Notes: generated by a model not told the origin, from the letters alone. 64,000 nucleotides of DNA from Streptomyces sp. NRRL F-5630 (GCF_000719475.1 NZ_JOGO01000021.1:24418-88417); one strand, 5' to 3'; shown: positions 43,396 through 55,017, counted from the first letter of the stretch. Made by a program: numbers and translations.

Positions 43396-44811
43396 TCACT
43401 TCTTCTCGGGGGGCGTGTCCGTGGCGAGCCGGGAGTGCCGGACGCCGTACCCGAAGTAGACCACGAGCCCCACCAGCATCCAGCAGCCGAAGACGAGCCA
43501 GGTCACGGGCGACAGGCTGGTCATGAGCCACAGGCAGAGCCCGAGCCCGACGGCGGGCAGGAGGGGCGAGAGGGGGACCCGGAAGGTGCGCCGCATCCCC
43601 GGCCTGATCCGGCGCAGCACGACGACGGCGACGTTGACGAGCCCGAAGGCGAAGAGCGTCCCGATGCTCGTGGCGTCGGCGAGCTGCCCGAGCGGGACGA
43701 CGGCGGCGAGCAGCCCGCAGAAGGCGGCGACGAGCAGGGTGCACGCGCGCGGGGAGCCGCTCGCGGCGTGGACACGCGAGAAGACGCGGGGAATCAGCCC
43801 GTCACGGGACATCGCGAACAGGATGCGCGTCTGCCCGTAGAGCACCGTGAGGACGACGGAGGCGATGGCGACGACGGCGCCCAGCGAGAGCAGGACGGGC
43901 CACACGTCCTGCCCCGTGAGGTCGCGCGTGATCCCCGCGAGGCTCGCCTCCGAGCCCGCGAACTCGCGCCAGGGCCGCGCCCCCACCGCGACGAGCGCCA
44001 CGAGCACGTACAGCGCCGTGACGAGCCCGAGCGAGAGGATGATCGCGCGCGGCAGGTCGCGCCGCGCGTCGCGCGCCTCCTCGCCCGCCGTCGACGCGGC
44101 GTCGAAGCCGATGTACGAGAAGAAGAGCGTGCCGGCCGCCGCGCTGATCCCGCTCACGCCGTAGGGGGCGAAGTCGGCGAAGTGCGCCGCGCGGAAGCCC
44201 GTGACGCCGATGCCGCAGAAGAGCAGGAGCGCGGCGATCTTGACGCACACCATGACGGTGTTGGCGCGCGCCGACTCGCGGGCGCCGCCGAGGAGGAAGG
44301 CGAGGGCGAGGAGGACGACGGCGAGGGCGGCGACGTTGACGACGCCGCCGTCACCCGGAGGGGCGGAGAGCGCGGCGGGGAGCGTGACGCCGAAGGTGCC
44401 GTCGAGGAACTCGTTGACGTACTGGCCCCAGCCGACCGCGACGGCGGCGACCGAGACCCCGTACTCCAGGATCAGGCACCAGCCGCAGACCCAGGCGACC
44501 AGCTCCCCGAGCGTCGCGTAGGCGTACGTGTACGAGGACCCGGCGACGGGGATGGCCCCGGCGAGTTCCGCGTAGCTCAGCGCGGAGAAGAGCGCCGTGA
44601 ACCCGGCGAGGACGAACGAGACGACGACGGCGGGCCCGGCCTTGGGCACCGCCTCGCCGAGCACGACGAAGATGCCGGTGCCGAGCGTCGCGCCGACGCT
44701 GATCATGGTGAGCTGCCACAGGCCGAGCGAGCGGCGCAGGCCGCTGTCGTCCCCGCCGAGCCGGTCGACGGGCGTGCGGCGGGCCAGGGCGGCGGCTTCG
44801 GGCAGGGGCAC
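43396..44811 (-). CDS. APC-family amino acid permease
   Basis: This 471-residue protein has about 12 hydrophobic segments. Family motifs: LGLWQLTMISVGATLGTGIFVVLGEAVPKAGPAVVVSFVLAGFTALFSALSYAELAGAIPVAGSSYTYAYATLGELVAWVCGW, then GTLFFSYIGFDAASTAGEEARDARRDLPRAI. These match the cationic amino acid transporter branch (YfnA-like). The GTG at 44811 is preferred because GAGGAG lies upstream; longer frames on that strand are shadows of the phosphatase gene. It is the first gene of an operon with an Lrp regulator and is divergent from the partner-switch module across 234 bp. Confidence 0.9.
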   Translation of the reverse strand: MPLPEAAALARRTPVDRLGGDDSGLRRSLGLWQLTMISVGATLGTGIFVVLGEAVPKAGPAVVVSFVLAGFTALFSALSYAELAGAIPVAGSSYTYAYATLGELVAWVCGWCLILEYGVSVAAVAVGWGQYVNEFLDGTFGVTLPAALSAPPGDGGVVNVAALAVVLLALAFLLGGARESARANTVMVCVKIAALLLFCGIGVTGFRAAHFADFAPYGVSGISAAAGTLFFSYIGFDAASTAGEEARDARRDLPRAIILSLGLVTALYVLVALVAVGARPWREFAGSEASLAGITRDLTGQDVWPVLLSLGAVVAIASVVLTVLYGQTRILFAMSRDGLIPRVFSRVHAASGSPRACTLLVAAFCGLLAAVVPLGQLADATSIGTLFAFGLVNVAVVVLRRIRPGMRRTFRVPLSPLLPAVGLGLCLWLMTSLSPVTWLVFGCWMLVGLVVYFGYGVRHSRLATDTPPEKK

Positions 44812-45045
44812 GGGGGGCTCTCCTCGGGTGGGACGCGGGCGCACGCGCGCGGGGGGACGGTGACACAGCTCGTGCCCCACCCGTGCCCCCTCCTCGCGGG
44901 CGCACGCGCGCAGGGGGACGGTACGGGGCCGGGGGCGGCTCGCCGCCGAAGGCGCTCCGTGGCCCTTGGAAGGTGGGAGCATGGAGGCGAAGGCGCGGGG
45001 TAGGCCGCTGACGCGGGTCTGTGCTCGTGAAGGGGAGTGGACAGG

Positions 45046-46422
45046 GTGAGCGAGAAGGTGAGCGAGACGAGCGGCGGCGAGCAGCACACGACCGGGACCC
45101 GCGCGGGGGTGCCCGCCTCGCGGCGCCCCGCCCCGGGGCCGCGCTCCACGCACCGCTCGCTGCCGGATCTGGAGGACGCCCTGCGGCTGCTCGCCCAGGA
45201 ATGGCGCCTGCCCGTGGAACTGCGCGGGAGGCTCACCCAGTCGGTCGCCGCGCTCGCCGGGCCGCCGCTGCGCGAGGGCCACAGCGTGACGCTCGCGGCG
45301 CGGCGCGGGGCGAGCGAGCTGACCGTCGAGCTGCGGCCCGCCGCGCTCGCCCCCGACGAGGCCCCGGCGCTGCCGCCCGAGGTGGCGGGGCACGGGGCGC
45401 GCTGGCGCCTCGACCGCCCCTGCGAGGACGGCGCCCGCGAGGACGGTGCCCGCCGGGAGGACGGCCGCGGGAGCGACGGCCGCGGGCAGGGCATCCGCGG
45501 GGAGGACCGCCGCGCCCACGACGGCAGCGCCGGAGAGGCGGCCGGGGACGACGCGCGCGAGCTGCTCGCCGAGGAGCTGCGCGAGGCGCGGGCGCGGATC
45601 GCCGAGCTGGCCGACGACCGGCAGCGGCTCACGCAGGAGCTGGCCGAGACGAACAGCGGCGTCCTCGCCCTCTACGTACAGCTGGAGGAGCGCGACGAGC
45701 AGTTGCGCCGGGCGCACGGGCAGACGCTGCGCGAGCTGGAGGACGCGCTGCGCCCCCCGCCGGTCGACGTCCCCGGGCTGGAGATGGCGATCCACTACGC
45801 GCCCGCCGGCACGGACGCGCCGACCGGGGGCGACCTCTACGACTGGTTCCGGCTCCCGGACGGCACCGTGCACATCACGGTCGTGGACGCGCTCGGGCAC
45901 GGTGTGACGAGTACCCGCAGCGCGCTCAACGTGACGCACGCGGTGCGCACCCTCGCCCTGGAGGGCCACCCCCTCGGCCAGATCGTGGCCCGTACCGACG
46001 AGATCCTGCTCCCCTTCGACCGCGAGCTGATGGCGACGGTGCAGCTCGTGCGGATCGACCCCGTGACCGGCGTCGTGCGCATCGCGAACGGCAGCCACCC
46101 GCCCGCGCTCGTGGCGCGGTCGAGCGGCGCGACGGAGTACCTGGAAGTGCGGGGCAGGGGCATCGGCTACCCGCTGCCGGGCAGCGAGCGGGTGCGCGAG
46201 GACGCGCTCGGGCCCGGCGACCTGCTCGTCCTCTACACGGACGGGCTCACCGAGTCGCGCCGCGACCCCCGCGACGGCGAGCGCCGCCTGGCCCTGGCCG
46301 CCGCACGGCACCGGGGGCTGCCGACCGAGGAAGTCCCCGGCGCGCTCGCCGCCGAGATGCATACGGTGATCCTGCACCCCGACGACACCCTCGCTTTGAC
46401 CGTCCGGAGGACCGGCGCATGA
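45046..46422 (+). CDS. PP2C/SpoIIE-type serine/threonine phosphatase (RsbU-like)
   Basis: This 458-residue protein has an N-terminal helical domain (about 30-125), a low-complexity insert rich in Glu-Asp-Gly-Arg (about 130-165), a coiled-coil (about 175-235, LLAEELREARARIAELADDRQRLTQEL) and a C-terminal SpoIIE domain with metal-site aspartates in GGDLYDWFRL, VVDALGHG and YTDGLTESR. It would dephosphorylate the STAS protein encoded next, freeing it to bind the kinase. The GTG at 45046 has AAGGGGAG eight bases upstream; a GTG three codons earlier has too short spacing. It overlaps the STAS gene by four bases. The signal sensed at the N-terminus is unknown. Confidence 0.88.
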   Translation: MSEKVSETSGGEQHTTGTRAGVPASRRPAPGPRSTHRSLPDLEDALRLLAQEWRLPVELRGRLTQSVAALAGPPLREGHSVTLAARRGASELTVELRPAALAPDEAPALPPEVAGHGARWRLDRPCEDGAREDGARREDGRGSDGRGQGIRGEDRRAHDGSAGEAAGDDARELLAEELREARARIAELADDRQRLTQELAETNSGVLALYVQLEERDEQLRRAHGQTLRELEDALRPPPVDVPGLEMAIHYAPAGTDAPTGGDLYDWFRLPDGTVHITVVDALGHGVTSTRSALNVTHAVRTLALEGHPLGQIVARTDEILLPFDRELMATVQLVRIDPVTGVVRIANGSHPPALVARSSGATEYLEVRGRGIGYPLPGSERVREDALGPGDLLVLYTDGLTESRRDPRDGERRLALAAARHRGLPTEEVPGALAAEMHTVILHPDDTLALTVRRTGA

Positions 46423-46994
46423 ACGCCCCCCACGTCAGCAGCCAGCCGGTGCCCGACGCGCCCGGCCACATCGGCCCACGACGCGAACCCGCGCCCCCCG
46501 CCGAAGCGCCCTACGCCCCGGCGGCCTCCGCCGAAGTGCCCTCCGCCCCAACGCTCTACGCCCCGGCGCCCTCCGCCGAAGCGCCCAACACCCCGGCGGC
46601 CTCCGCCCCAGCGGCCTCCGCCCCGGCGGCCTCCGCGCCAGCGCCCTCCGCCGCAGCGCCTTACGCCGAGGGCACCGCGCGCCTGCGGGTCGCGCTGAGC
46701 GAGCAGCCCGAGCGGGTGCTCGTCCAGATCGACGGGGTGCTCGACTACGAGACCGAGAGCCGCCTGCGCGGCGCGCTCGACGGGGTCCCCGCGCGGCCGG
46801 GACGGCGGTTCGTGCTCGACCTCTCGCGCGTCGGCTACCTCGACTCGGGCGGGATCGGCGCCCTGCTCGCGATACGCCGGGGCGTGCTCTCCGGCGGTGG
46901 TGAACTCGCCGTCACGGAGGTCTCCCCGATGGTCGAGCGACTGCTGCGGATGACCGGTCTGGACGAAGTGCTGCTCCCAGGGGCCGGTTGCTGA
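46419..46994 (+). CDS. STAS-domain anti-anti-sigma factor (RsbV-like) with Ala/Pro repeat region
   Basis: This 191-residue protein has an unusual long disordered N-terminus (1-84) made of Ala-Pro-Ser repeats, followed by a STAS domain (about 86-190). The phosphorylatable Ser is Ser143 in LDLSRVGYLDSGGIGALLAIR. In the partner-switch cycle it binds the HATPase kinase when dephosphorylated. Its ATG overlaps the phosphatase stop (ATGA) and its stop overlaps the kinase start (TGATG), so the three products are made in coupled fashion. The N-terminal repeats might act as a spacer; they could also be a recent expansion. Confidence 0.9.
   Translation: MNAPHVSSQPVPDAPGHIGPRREPAPPAEAPYAPAASAEVPSAPTLYAPAPSAEAPNTPAASAPAASAPAASAPAPSAAAPYAEGTARLRVALSEQPERVLVQIDGVLDYETESRLRGALDGVPARPGRRFVLDLSRVGYLDSGGIGALLAIRRGVLSGGGELAVTEVSPMVERLLRMTGLDEVLLPGAGC
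46503..46661 (+). repeat. In-frame tandem repeats in the STAS gene
   Basis: Three related units of 30, 45 and about 30 nt starting at GAAGYGCCC (46503, 46533, 46578) are followed by four imperfect 15-nt units beginning TCCGC at 46602, 46617, 46632 and 46647. They encode Ala/Pro/Ser-rich repeats and keep the reading frame, so length can vary between strains. Confidence 0.8.
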
Positions 46995-47380
46995 TGCCCA
47001 CCACGCCACGCCTGCTCGTCCTGGAGGGCCCGCACGTGAGCAGCGCGGCGGCCAGGGAGGCCGCGAGCGGATTCGTCGCCGGGGTGTGCCCGTGGGCGGA
47101 CCACGAGGCGGTCGTCCTGGTCGTCGCCGAACTCGTGGCGAACGCTTCGCGCCACACCGAGGGCCCCTGGCGCCTGTCGCTCTGGGCGTACCACGGCGAA
47201 CTGCGGGTCGGCGTGGAGGACACGAGCAGCGCACCGCCCGTCCCGCGCGCCCCCGACCTCGCGGGCGGCGGCGGCTTCGGCTGGCACCTGGTGCAGAAAC
47301 TGGCGGGCGGCGTGAGCGTCCTGCCGCTCCCCGGAGGCAAGCGCGTGGAGGCCCGTTGGCGGCGCGGGGACGCCGGGTAG
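46994..47380 (+). CDS. HATPase anti-sigma kinase (RsbW-like)
   Basis: This 128-residue GHKL ATPase domain protein shows the N-box VVAELVANASRHTEGP and the glycine-rich loop GGGGFGWHLVQKLAGG. Such proteins phosphorylate a STAS partner and bind a sigma factor or other target. It is translationally coupled to the STAS gene and is the last gene of the module. No sigma factor gene is adjacent (the next plus-strand gene is elsewhere), so the target is encoded at another place. The ATG at 46994 is preferred over a TTG two codons earlier. Confidence 0.9.
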   Translation: MPTTPRLLVLEGPHVSSAAAREAASGFVAGVCPWADHEAVVLVVAELVANASRHTEGPWRLSLWAYHGELRVGVEDTSSAPPVPRAPDLAGGGGFGWHLVQKLAGGVSVLPLPGGKRVEARWRRGDAG

Positions 47381-47443
47381 GCGTAGGCGCCGGTCCGGCG
47401 CCGGGGCGACCCCCACCACGTCGGCGGGGCGACCCCCGCCACG

Positions 47444-47533
47444 GAGAGCGGGGCAGCCCCCAACCTCCCGCCATGAGAGCGGGGTGGGCCCGTCACGAGA
47501 GCGGGGCGGCCCCCCGTCACAAGAGCCGCCCCG
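47444..47533. terminator. Terminator region with GAGAGCGGGG repeats
   Basis: GAGAGCGGGG occurs at 47444-47453, 47475-47484 and 47497-47506. The last copy begins a hairpin with 9-bp arms (47502-47510 and 47525-47533). It lies between the convergent partner-switch module and guaB1. Confidence 0.5.
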
Positions 47534-47552
47534 TCCCCGTACTCCCCCGGTC

Positions 47553-49339
<1,787 letters not shown>

Positions 49340-50380
49340 TCACTCGTCCGGGTCCGCCCGGTCGAGTGCCGGGCGGGGCTGCTCGCCCGCCGTGAGGAGG
49401 TAGTCGGCGGCGGCCGTGTCCGTGACGAGGCTCGTGACGAGCCCCGAGCGCAGGACCGCGTCGATCGCCGCCGCCTTGCGGTGCCCGCCCGCGATCGCGA
49501 CGACCTCGGGGATGCGCCGCAACCGCTCCGGCTCGACGGTGATGCACCGCTCGCCCAGGTCACGGCCCACGCGGCGGCCCCGCGCGTCGAAGAGGTGCGC
49601 GGACATCTCCGCGGCGACGCCGAGCGAGGCGTAGTGGCGCCGCTCCTCCTCGCCCAGCATGTCGTGCACGGTCGACACGCCCGGCTCCCAGGAGCCGATC
49701 GAGACGGCGGCGACGGTCACCTTGTCGAAGTAGTCGAAGGCGCGCGAGATGCCGGTCTGGCTGCGCAGCGCGGCGGCGGTCGCCGGGTCGGGCAGCAGCA
49801 TCGGCGCGTAGATGGGGTGGGCCTCGCCGCCGGAGACCTGCGCGGCGCGCCGTACCGCCTCGACGGAGCCGCGTTCGGCGGTGCCCGCGTCGTAGACCCC
49901 GGTGAGCTGTACGACGGTGCACGGGGGCAGGGTGTGCAGGGCGGTCGCCATGTGGATGGTGGAGCGGCCCCAGGCGAGGCCGAGCACGTCGCCCTCGTGG
50001 ACGAGTTCGCCGAGGAGGTCCGCGGCGACCTCGCCGAGGTTCTCCGGGTCGGGCGAGTCGTCGGCCTCGGCCGGTGACTCGACGACGACGGCGTGCCGCA
50101 GCCCGTAGCGGGCCCGCAGGGCGTCCGAGCGCTCGGCGTCGAGCTCGGCGGGGACGCGGATCTCGATGCGGACGAGATCCCGGTCAAGGGCGGTCTCCAG
50201 GACCCGGGCCACCTTGAAGCGGCTGACGCCGAACTCCTCGGCGATCTGGATCTTGGACTTGCCCTCCAGGTAGAAGCGGCGGGCCATGGCCGCCGCCTGG
50301 ACCAGCTCTGCGGGTCCCATCCGCATGGCTGCCCGACCCGCCGACATCGCGGACACGGCGCTCTCCTCACTGCTGTACAT
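49340..50380 (-). CDS. SorC/DeoR-type sugar-binding transcriptional regulator
   Basis: This 346-residue protein has an N-terminal helix-turn-helix (AMARRFYLEGKSKIQIAEEFGVSRFKVARVLETALDRDLV, about 30-70) and a C-terminal sugar-phosphate-binding domain typical of SorC/CggR regulators (VLGLAWGRSTIHMATALHTLP for the phosphate site, VVAIAGGHRKAAAIDAVLRSGLVTSLVTDTAAADYLL). The effector is expected to be a phosphorylated sugar. No sugar operon lies beside it; its closest neighbour in the same direction is rpe, upstream. ATG start. Control of rpe or of distant pentose genes is possible but unproven. Confidence 0.9.
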   Translation of the reverse strand: MYSSEESAVSAMSAGRAAMRMGPAELVQAAAMARRFYLEGKSKIQIAEEFGVSRFKVARVLETALDRDLVRIEIRVPAELDAERSDALRARYGLRHAVVVESPAEADDSPDPENLGEVAADLLGELVHEGDVLGLAWGRSTIHMATALHTLPPCTVVQLTGVYDAGTAERGSVEAVRRAAQVSGGEAHPIYAPMLLPDPATAAALRSQTGISRAFDYFDKVTVAAVSIGSWEPGVSTVHDMLGEEERRHYASLGVAAEMSAHLFDARGRRVGRDLGERCITVEPERLRRIPEVVAIAGGHRKAAAIDAVLRSGLVTSLVTDTAAADYLLTAGEQPRPALDRADPDE

Positions 50381-50666
50381 ACTCCGGACTCGCCGTTCAT
50401 CCTCGCAGACGCGACGGTGCGTGCTCAGCCCCGCGGCGCCCGGTTCACGGAGCCGATGCCCAGTCGTATCCCGGTGTCCGCCCGGAACGGTCCCGGGCGG
50501 CTCCTTGTCTCCTCTGCGTCCGGAGCGCGGCCCGGACGCGGTGCCCGGGTGGCCCCGGACGTCGTGTCCGGCGTGCGGTCCCGGACGGCTCTCCTCTCGC
50601 GGTCCGGTCCCCGACCGGACCCTCTCGCGGCCGGTCCCCGTGCGCGGGGCCGGTGTCTCGCGCGGC

Positions 50667-51353
50667 TCAGGCCCCCGTGGCCCACTCCGTCCTCGCGTGC
50701 GCCGCCTCGGCCTGCCCGCGCAGGCCCCGTACCGCCTCGGCCGGGTCCTTCGCCCCGTACACGGCGGAGCCCGCGACGAAGACGTCGGCTCCGGCCTCGG
50801 CGCAGCGCTCGATGGTCTCGGCCGAGACCCCGCCGTCGACCTGCACCCACAGGTCGAGGCCGTGCTTGGCGACGAGCTGACGGGTGCGGCGGATCTTGGG
50901 CAGCATGATGTCGAGGAACGCCTGCCCGCCGAAGCCCGGCTCGACCGTCATGATCAGCAGCATGTCCAGCTCGGGGAGCAGGTCCTCGTACTGTTCCACC
51001 GGGGTGGCGGGCTTGAGCGCCATGGAGGCGCGGGCGCCCTTGGCGCGGATCTCCCGGGCGAGGCGGACCGGCGCGGCGGCGGCCTCGGCGTGGAAGGTGA
51101 CCGAGCCCGCGCCCGCCTCGACGTAGACGGGGGCCCAGCGGTCGGGTTCCTCGATCATCAGGTGGCAGTCCAGCGGCGTGTCCGTGGCCTTCGCGAGCGC
51201 CTCGACGATCGGGGCGCCGAGGGTCAGGTTCGGGACGAAGTGATTGTCCATGACGTCCACGTGGAGCCAGTCCGCGCCCTCGACGGCCTCGGCCTCCTCG
51301 GCGAGGCGCGCGAAGTCCGCGGACAGGATGCTGGGGTTGATCTGCACGGCCAT
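50667..51353 (-). CDS. rpe: Ribulose-phosphate 3-epimerase Rpe
   Basis: This enzyme of the pentose phosphate pathway interconverts ribulose-5-phosphate and xylulose-5-phosphate. The 228-residue TIM barrel carries the expected motifs: [34 protein letters not shown] (metal ligands His/Asp), [32 protein letters not shown] and [34 protein letters not shown] start; the ribosome binding site is weak. It lies 92 bp downstream of rsmB and upstream of the SorC regulator gene. Confidence 0.96.
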   Translation of the reverse strand: MAVQINPSILSADFARLAEEAEAVEGADWLHVDVMDNHFVPNLTLGAPIVEALAKATDTPLDCHLMIEEPDRWAPVYVEAGAGSVTFHAEAAAAPVRLAREIRAKGARASMALKPATPVEQYEDLLPELDMLLIMTVEPGFGGQAFLDIMLPKIRRTRQLVAKHGLDLWVQVDGGVSAETIERCAEAGADVFVAGSAVYGAKDPAEAVRGLRGQAEAAHARTEWATGA

Positions 51354-51445
51354 GGCCCAAGCCTGCCATGGTTTCGTGCCGTGGCTCACACCCGGGCCCT
51401 TCTTGCCCCGCTTCGCCCCGCCGTGGACCGCCGCGCGGGGCGCGC

Positions 51446-52900
51446 TCACGCGGTGCGCCGCACCAGGGCGAGGTACATCGCGTCCGTTCCGTGCACGTGC
51501 GGCCAGAGCTGGAGGTCGGGTCCCTCGCCGGTGAGCGGGACCTCGGGGAGCAGCGCGGGGGCGTCGAGGAGCTCGGCGCCCGGCCACTCGTCGAGGACGT
51601 CGGCGACGACGGCGCGGGTCTCGGCGAGGTGCGGCGAGCAGGTCGCGTAGCCGACGACGCCGCCGATCCGCACGGAGCGCAGCGCCTCGTGCAGCAGGGC
51701 GCGCTGGAGCGGCGCGAAGCTGTCGAGGTCCTCGGGGCGGCGGCGCCAGCGGGCCTCCGGGCGGCGGCGCAGGGCGCCGAGCCCGGTGCAGGGCACATCG
51801 ACGAGGACGCGGTCGAAGGTTTCCGGGCGCCACGGCGGGCGGGTGCCGTCCGCCGTGACGACCTGGTACGGGCCCGGGGTCCCCGCGAGGGCGCGGGCGA
51901 CGAGCCCGGCGCGGTGCGGCTGCTTCTCGGCGGCGACGAGACGCGCGCCGCGCTGGGCGGCGAGCCCGGCGAGGAGCGCGGCCTTGCCCCCCGGCCCGGC
52001 GCAGGCGTCGAGCCACAGGGCGTCGCGGCCTTCTACGGGGGCTTTGGCCAGGGCGAGGGCGACGAGCTGGCTGCCCTCGTCCTGGACCCCGGCCTCGCCG
52101 TCGCGCACGGCGGGCACGGCGCCCGGCTCGCCGCCCTCGGTGAGGCGGACGGCGTACGGGGACCAGCGCCCCGGGAGGGCGCGCTCCTCGCCGAGCGAGT
52201 CGAGCAGCGCCTCGGCGTCGGTACGCCCCGGGCGGGCGACGAGCGTGACCTCGGGGCGCTCGTTGTCGGCGGTGAGGAGGTCCTCGATGCCGCCGCGCGG
52301 GCCGCCGAGCGAGTCCCACAGCGCGGAGACGACCCAGCGGGGGTGCGAGTGGACGACGGAGAGGTGCTCCTCGGGGTCGTCCTCGAAGGGCGGGGCGACC
52401 TCGGCGAGCCAGGCGTCGAGGTCGTTGCGCGCGATGCGGCGCAGGACGGCGTTGACGAAGCGCGAGCGGCCGTCGCCGAGGACGACGCGGGCCAGCTCGA
52501 CCGTGGCCGAGACGGCGGCGTGGGTGGGGATGCGGGTGCCGAGGAGCTGGTGGGCGCCGAGGCTGAGCACGTCCAGCACGGGCGGGTCGACCTCGCGCAG
52601 GGGGCGGTCCACGCACGCGGCGATGATCGCGTCGTACGTGCCGCGCCCGCGCAGGGTCCCGTAGACGAGTTCGGTGGCGAGCGCCGCGTCCCGGGCGTCG
52701 AAGCCGCCCTTCTCGCGGGCTTCGCGCAGGAGGGCGGGCAGGACGAGGTTGGCGTAGGCGTCGCGCTCGTCGACGGCGCGCAGGGCGTCGAAGGCGAGGA
52801 CGCGGACGGGGTCCTTGCGCGGCGCCCGGTGCGGGCGCCCCTTGCCCCGGCGCGGACTGCTGTCGGGACCGGCGGCGGCCCGGGAAGGCTGGTCGTTCAA
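51446..52900 (-). CDS. rsmB: RsmB/NOP-family 16S rRNA cytosine-5 methyltransferase
   Basis: This 484-residue protein has an N-terminal NusB-like helical domain (about 20-160, [56 protein letters not shown]) and a C-terminal Rossmann methyltransferase. SAM-binding motif: [21 protein letters not shown]. Catalytic cysteines are in [26 protein letters not shown] and [18 protein letters not shown]. It methylates C967 (E. coli numbering) of 16S rRNA. The start chosen is TTG 52900, since GGAG lies eight bases upstream; an in-frame GTG at 52915 lacks a site. It follows fmt by 200 bp and precedes rpe. Confidence 0.9.
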   Translation of the reverse strand: MNDQPSRAAAGPDSSPRRGKGRPHRAPRKDPVRVLAFDALRAVDERDAYANLVLPALLREAREKGGFDARDAALATELVYGTLRGRGTYDAIIAACVDRPLREVDPPVLDVLSLGAHQLLGTRIPTHAAVSATVELARVVLGDGRSRFVNAVLRRIARNDLDAWLAEVAPPFEDDPEEHLSVVHSHPRWVVSALWDSLGGPRGGIEDLLTADNERPEVTLVARPGRTDAEALLDSLGEERALPGRWSPYAVRLTEGGEPGAVPAVRDGEAGVQDEGSQLVALALAKAPVEGRDALWLDACAGPGGKAALLAGLAAQRGARLVAAEKQPHRAGLVARALAGTPGPYQVVTADGTRPPWRPETFDRVLVDVPCTGLGALRRRPEARWRRRPEDLDSFAPLQRALLHEALRSVRIGGVVGYATCSPHLAETRAVVADVLDEWPGAELLDAPALLPEVPLTGEGPDLQLWPHVHGTDAMYLALVRRTA

Positions 52901-53100
52901 AGGTGCGTGCTCCACTGCGTGCTGCGGCGCGGCCGCTGCGGGCCCGCCCGGGAAGAGGCCGCCCGAACGCGGGACGGCTGCGCCCAGGGTACGGGCCGCC
53001 CCGCCGGGCCACCCACCTCCCGCCCCTCCGGCGGCTGCCGAGGGGGACGGGGGCAGCCTCACAAGGCCGCACCCCCAAGACGGCCGCAAGGGAAAGGCCG

Positions 53101-54033
53101 TCAGCCTCCCAGCGTCTCCCCCACCGCGGGCCGGACGCCCCGCGCCCAGTCCGCGGCACGCATCGGCTTCTTGCCCTGGGGCTGGACCCAGCCCAGCTCC
53201 ACGGGGTGCGAGCCCGTGCCGACGTGGACGCTGTTCTTGCCCGCGCGGATCTCACCGGGCGCGAGGGGCGGGACCTCGGGGGCGGGCGTGAGCGAGACGA
53301 GCTTGAGGCGTTCGCCGCGGAAGAGGGTCCAGGGCCCCGGGGCGGGGGTGCAGGCGCGCACGACGCGGTCCACGCGCAGCGCGGGCGCCGTCCAGTCGAC
53401 GCGGGCGTCCTCGACGGTGAGCTTGGGGGCGAGCGAGACGCCGTCGGCGGGCTGCGGCACGGGCTTGAGGCTGCCGTCCTCGATGCCGTCCATCGTCGCG
53501 GCGAGGAGCCCGGAGCCCGCGAAGGCGAGGCGCGTCAGGAGGTCGCCGCTCGTGTCGGTGGGGCGCACGGTCTCGGTCACGGTGCCGTAGACGGGCCCCG
53601 AGTCCAGCCCCTCCTCGATGAGGAAGGTGGAGGCCCCGGTGATCTCGTCGCCCGCGAGCACGGCGTGCTGCACGGGCGCGGCGCCGCGCCAGGCGGGCAG
53701 GAGCGAGAAGTGCAGGTTGACCCAGCCGTGCGCCGGCACGTCGAGCGCGACGCGGGGCAGCAGGGCCCCGTAGGCGACGACGGGGCAGCAGTCGGGCGCG
53801 ATCTCGCGCAGCCGGTCGAGGAAGGACTCCTCGCGCGGCTTCGCCGGCCGCAGGATCTCGATCCCCGCCTCCTCGGCGCGCTGCGCGACGGGGCTCGCCA
53901 CGAGCCGCCGCCCGCGTCCCGCGGGCGCGTCGGGGCGGGTCACGACGGCCACCACCTCGTGGCGCTCCGATGCGATCAGCGCGTCGAGCGCGGGTACGGC
54001 GACCTCCGGCGTCCCTGCGAACACAAGCCTCAT
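53101..54033 (-). CDS. fmt: Methionyl-tRNA formyltransferase Fmt
   Basis: Fmt formylates initiator Met-tRNA using 10-formyl-THF. The 310-residue protein begins [20 protein letters not shown] with the N-terminal formyltransferase fold; the hallmark [26 protein letters not shown] contains the catalytic Asn/His and the SLLPxxRG signature, and [13 protein letters not shown] follows. The C-terminal OB-like domain (about 210-305) is complete. ATG 54033 is chosen because the longer frame upstream is not Fmt-like. TAGGAT, a strong -10 element, lies 44 bp upstream. It is the first gene of the fmt-rsmB-rpe group. Confidence 0.95.
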   Translation of the reverse strand: MRLVFAGTPEVAVPALDALIASERHEVVAVVTRPDAPAGRGRRLVASPVAQRAEEAGIEILRPAKPREESFLDRLREIAPDCCPVVAYGALLPRVALDVPAHGWVNLHFSLLPAWRGAAPVQHAVLAGDEITGASTFLIEEGLDSGPVYGTVTETVRPTDTSGDLLTRLAFAGSGLLAATMDGIEDGSLKPVPQPADGVSLAPKLTVEDARVDWTAPALRVDRVVRACTPAPGPWTLFRGERLKLVSLTPAPEVPPLAPGEIRAGKNSVHVGTGSHPVELGWVQPQGKKPMRAADWARGVRPAVGETLGG

Positions 54034-54434
54034 GAATCCTGAACTTCCCTCACACCCCGGCCCGACAAGAGCCCCCATCCTAGGGCCTGGCTTCAATCTC
54101 GCCTCGTCGCCCGCAGGGCGGCCAGGCGGGCGTCCGGTGGCACCGGCGCGGCTGTCGCTCGCGGGCGCTCGCCCCGTACTCACCGCGGGTCCCGCGGTTC
54201 CTGACGAAACGCCCGCCATTCCCCGCGCACTCGTGGTTAGCGGGGAGCGCGCGCGGTACCGCCCCACGCCCTCCCCCGTGACCCCTTCCGGCGCGGCGCG
54301 TTGTCAAAGCAGCGTTGACCGTGGGCGGACGCAACGACCCGCCCAGGGCGGCGTCCCCTCAGTCTCAGCAGTCCTTTTCTCACAGTCCGATGCGGGCCCG
54401 CGGGCCCGTCAACGCCGGTTCGAGAGGCTTGCAC
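54034..54434. promoter_or_regulatory. Divergent region with the fmt promoter
   Basis: On the minus strand TAGGAT at 54082-54077 is a perfect -10 element for fmt (leader of about 37 nt); no matching -35 is clear. The rest of the 401-bp gap has plus-strand TTG-type hexamers near 54300-54325, possible promoter parts for the small gene at 54435, and no reading frame I can support. Confidence 0.45.
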
Positions 54435-54962
54435 ATGGCCGACCACGCCACCCACGACGCCCAGGCACGGGCCAGCCTGCACCTGTTGGTACGGGACATC
54501 GAGCGGGTCCGCAGGCAGGTGGACGCGCTCCGCACGCTCACCGCCCAGCTCGGCAACGTCTACCGCCCGCGCCGCACGGGACCCTCCACCGGTTTCGTCG
54601 TCTACGGGCGCGCTCCCGCCCCGACCGTGCGGCTCGCGCAGGAGCTGCGGGACAGCGTCGAGAGCCTCGTGACCGCCGCCGTCGACTTCGACCGCTCGCT
54701 CGGCTTCTCCTGGGACGCGGTGGGTTCGGCGCTCGGGGTGACGAAGCAGGCCGTGCACCGCAGGTACGGGACGCGCCGGGCCACCCCGGCTCCGGCCCCG
54801 GCCGAGGAGCGCCCCGAGCGGGACGCCGCCGCCGTGCCGGAGCGCGCGGTGACGCCCACCGTGCCCGCCGCCCGTGCCATGCCGACGCAGCCGACGGCGT
54901 CGCGCCAGGACGTGCGCGAGGAGCCGCGCCAGAAGGCGCTCCCCGGCCCGCGCCACGCATAA
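54435..54962 (+). CDS. Conserved hypothetical HTH-like protein (175 aa)
   Basis: The N-terminal half (1-110) is helical: [30 protein letters not shown], then [47 protein letters not shown]. The last segment resembles a helix-turn-helix of the kind found in sigma region 4 or Lrp-like regulators ([21 protein letters not shown]). The C-terminal half is a disordered Pro/Ala/Arg tail. I do not recognise a named family; the position next to priA is conserved in Streptomyces as I recall. The ATG has GAGAGG upstream. A DNA-binding role is inferred. Confidence 0.75.
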   Translation: MADHATHDAQARASLHLLVRDIERVRRQVDALRTLTAQLGNVYRPRRTGPSTGFVVYGRAPAPTVRLAQELRDSVESLVTAAVDFDRSLGFSWDAVGSALGVTKQAVHRRYGTRRATPAPAPAEERPERDAAAVPERAVTPTVPAARAMPTQPTASRQDVREEPRQKALPGPRHA

Positions 54963-54980
54963 GGCGCCTCCTTCGCACGC

Positions 54981-55017
54981 TGAGCCCCTTCACCCGGTCC
55001 GGGGGAAGGGGCTCAGT
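54981..55017. terminator. Bidirectional terminator
   Basis: 11-bp arms at 54981-54991 and 55007-55017 lie between the small gene and the convergent priA gene. Confidence 0.75.
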
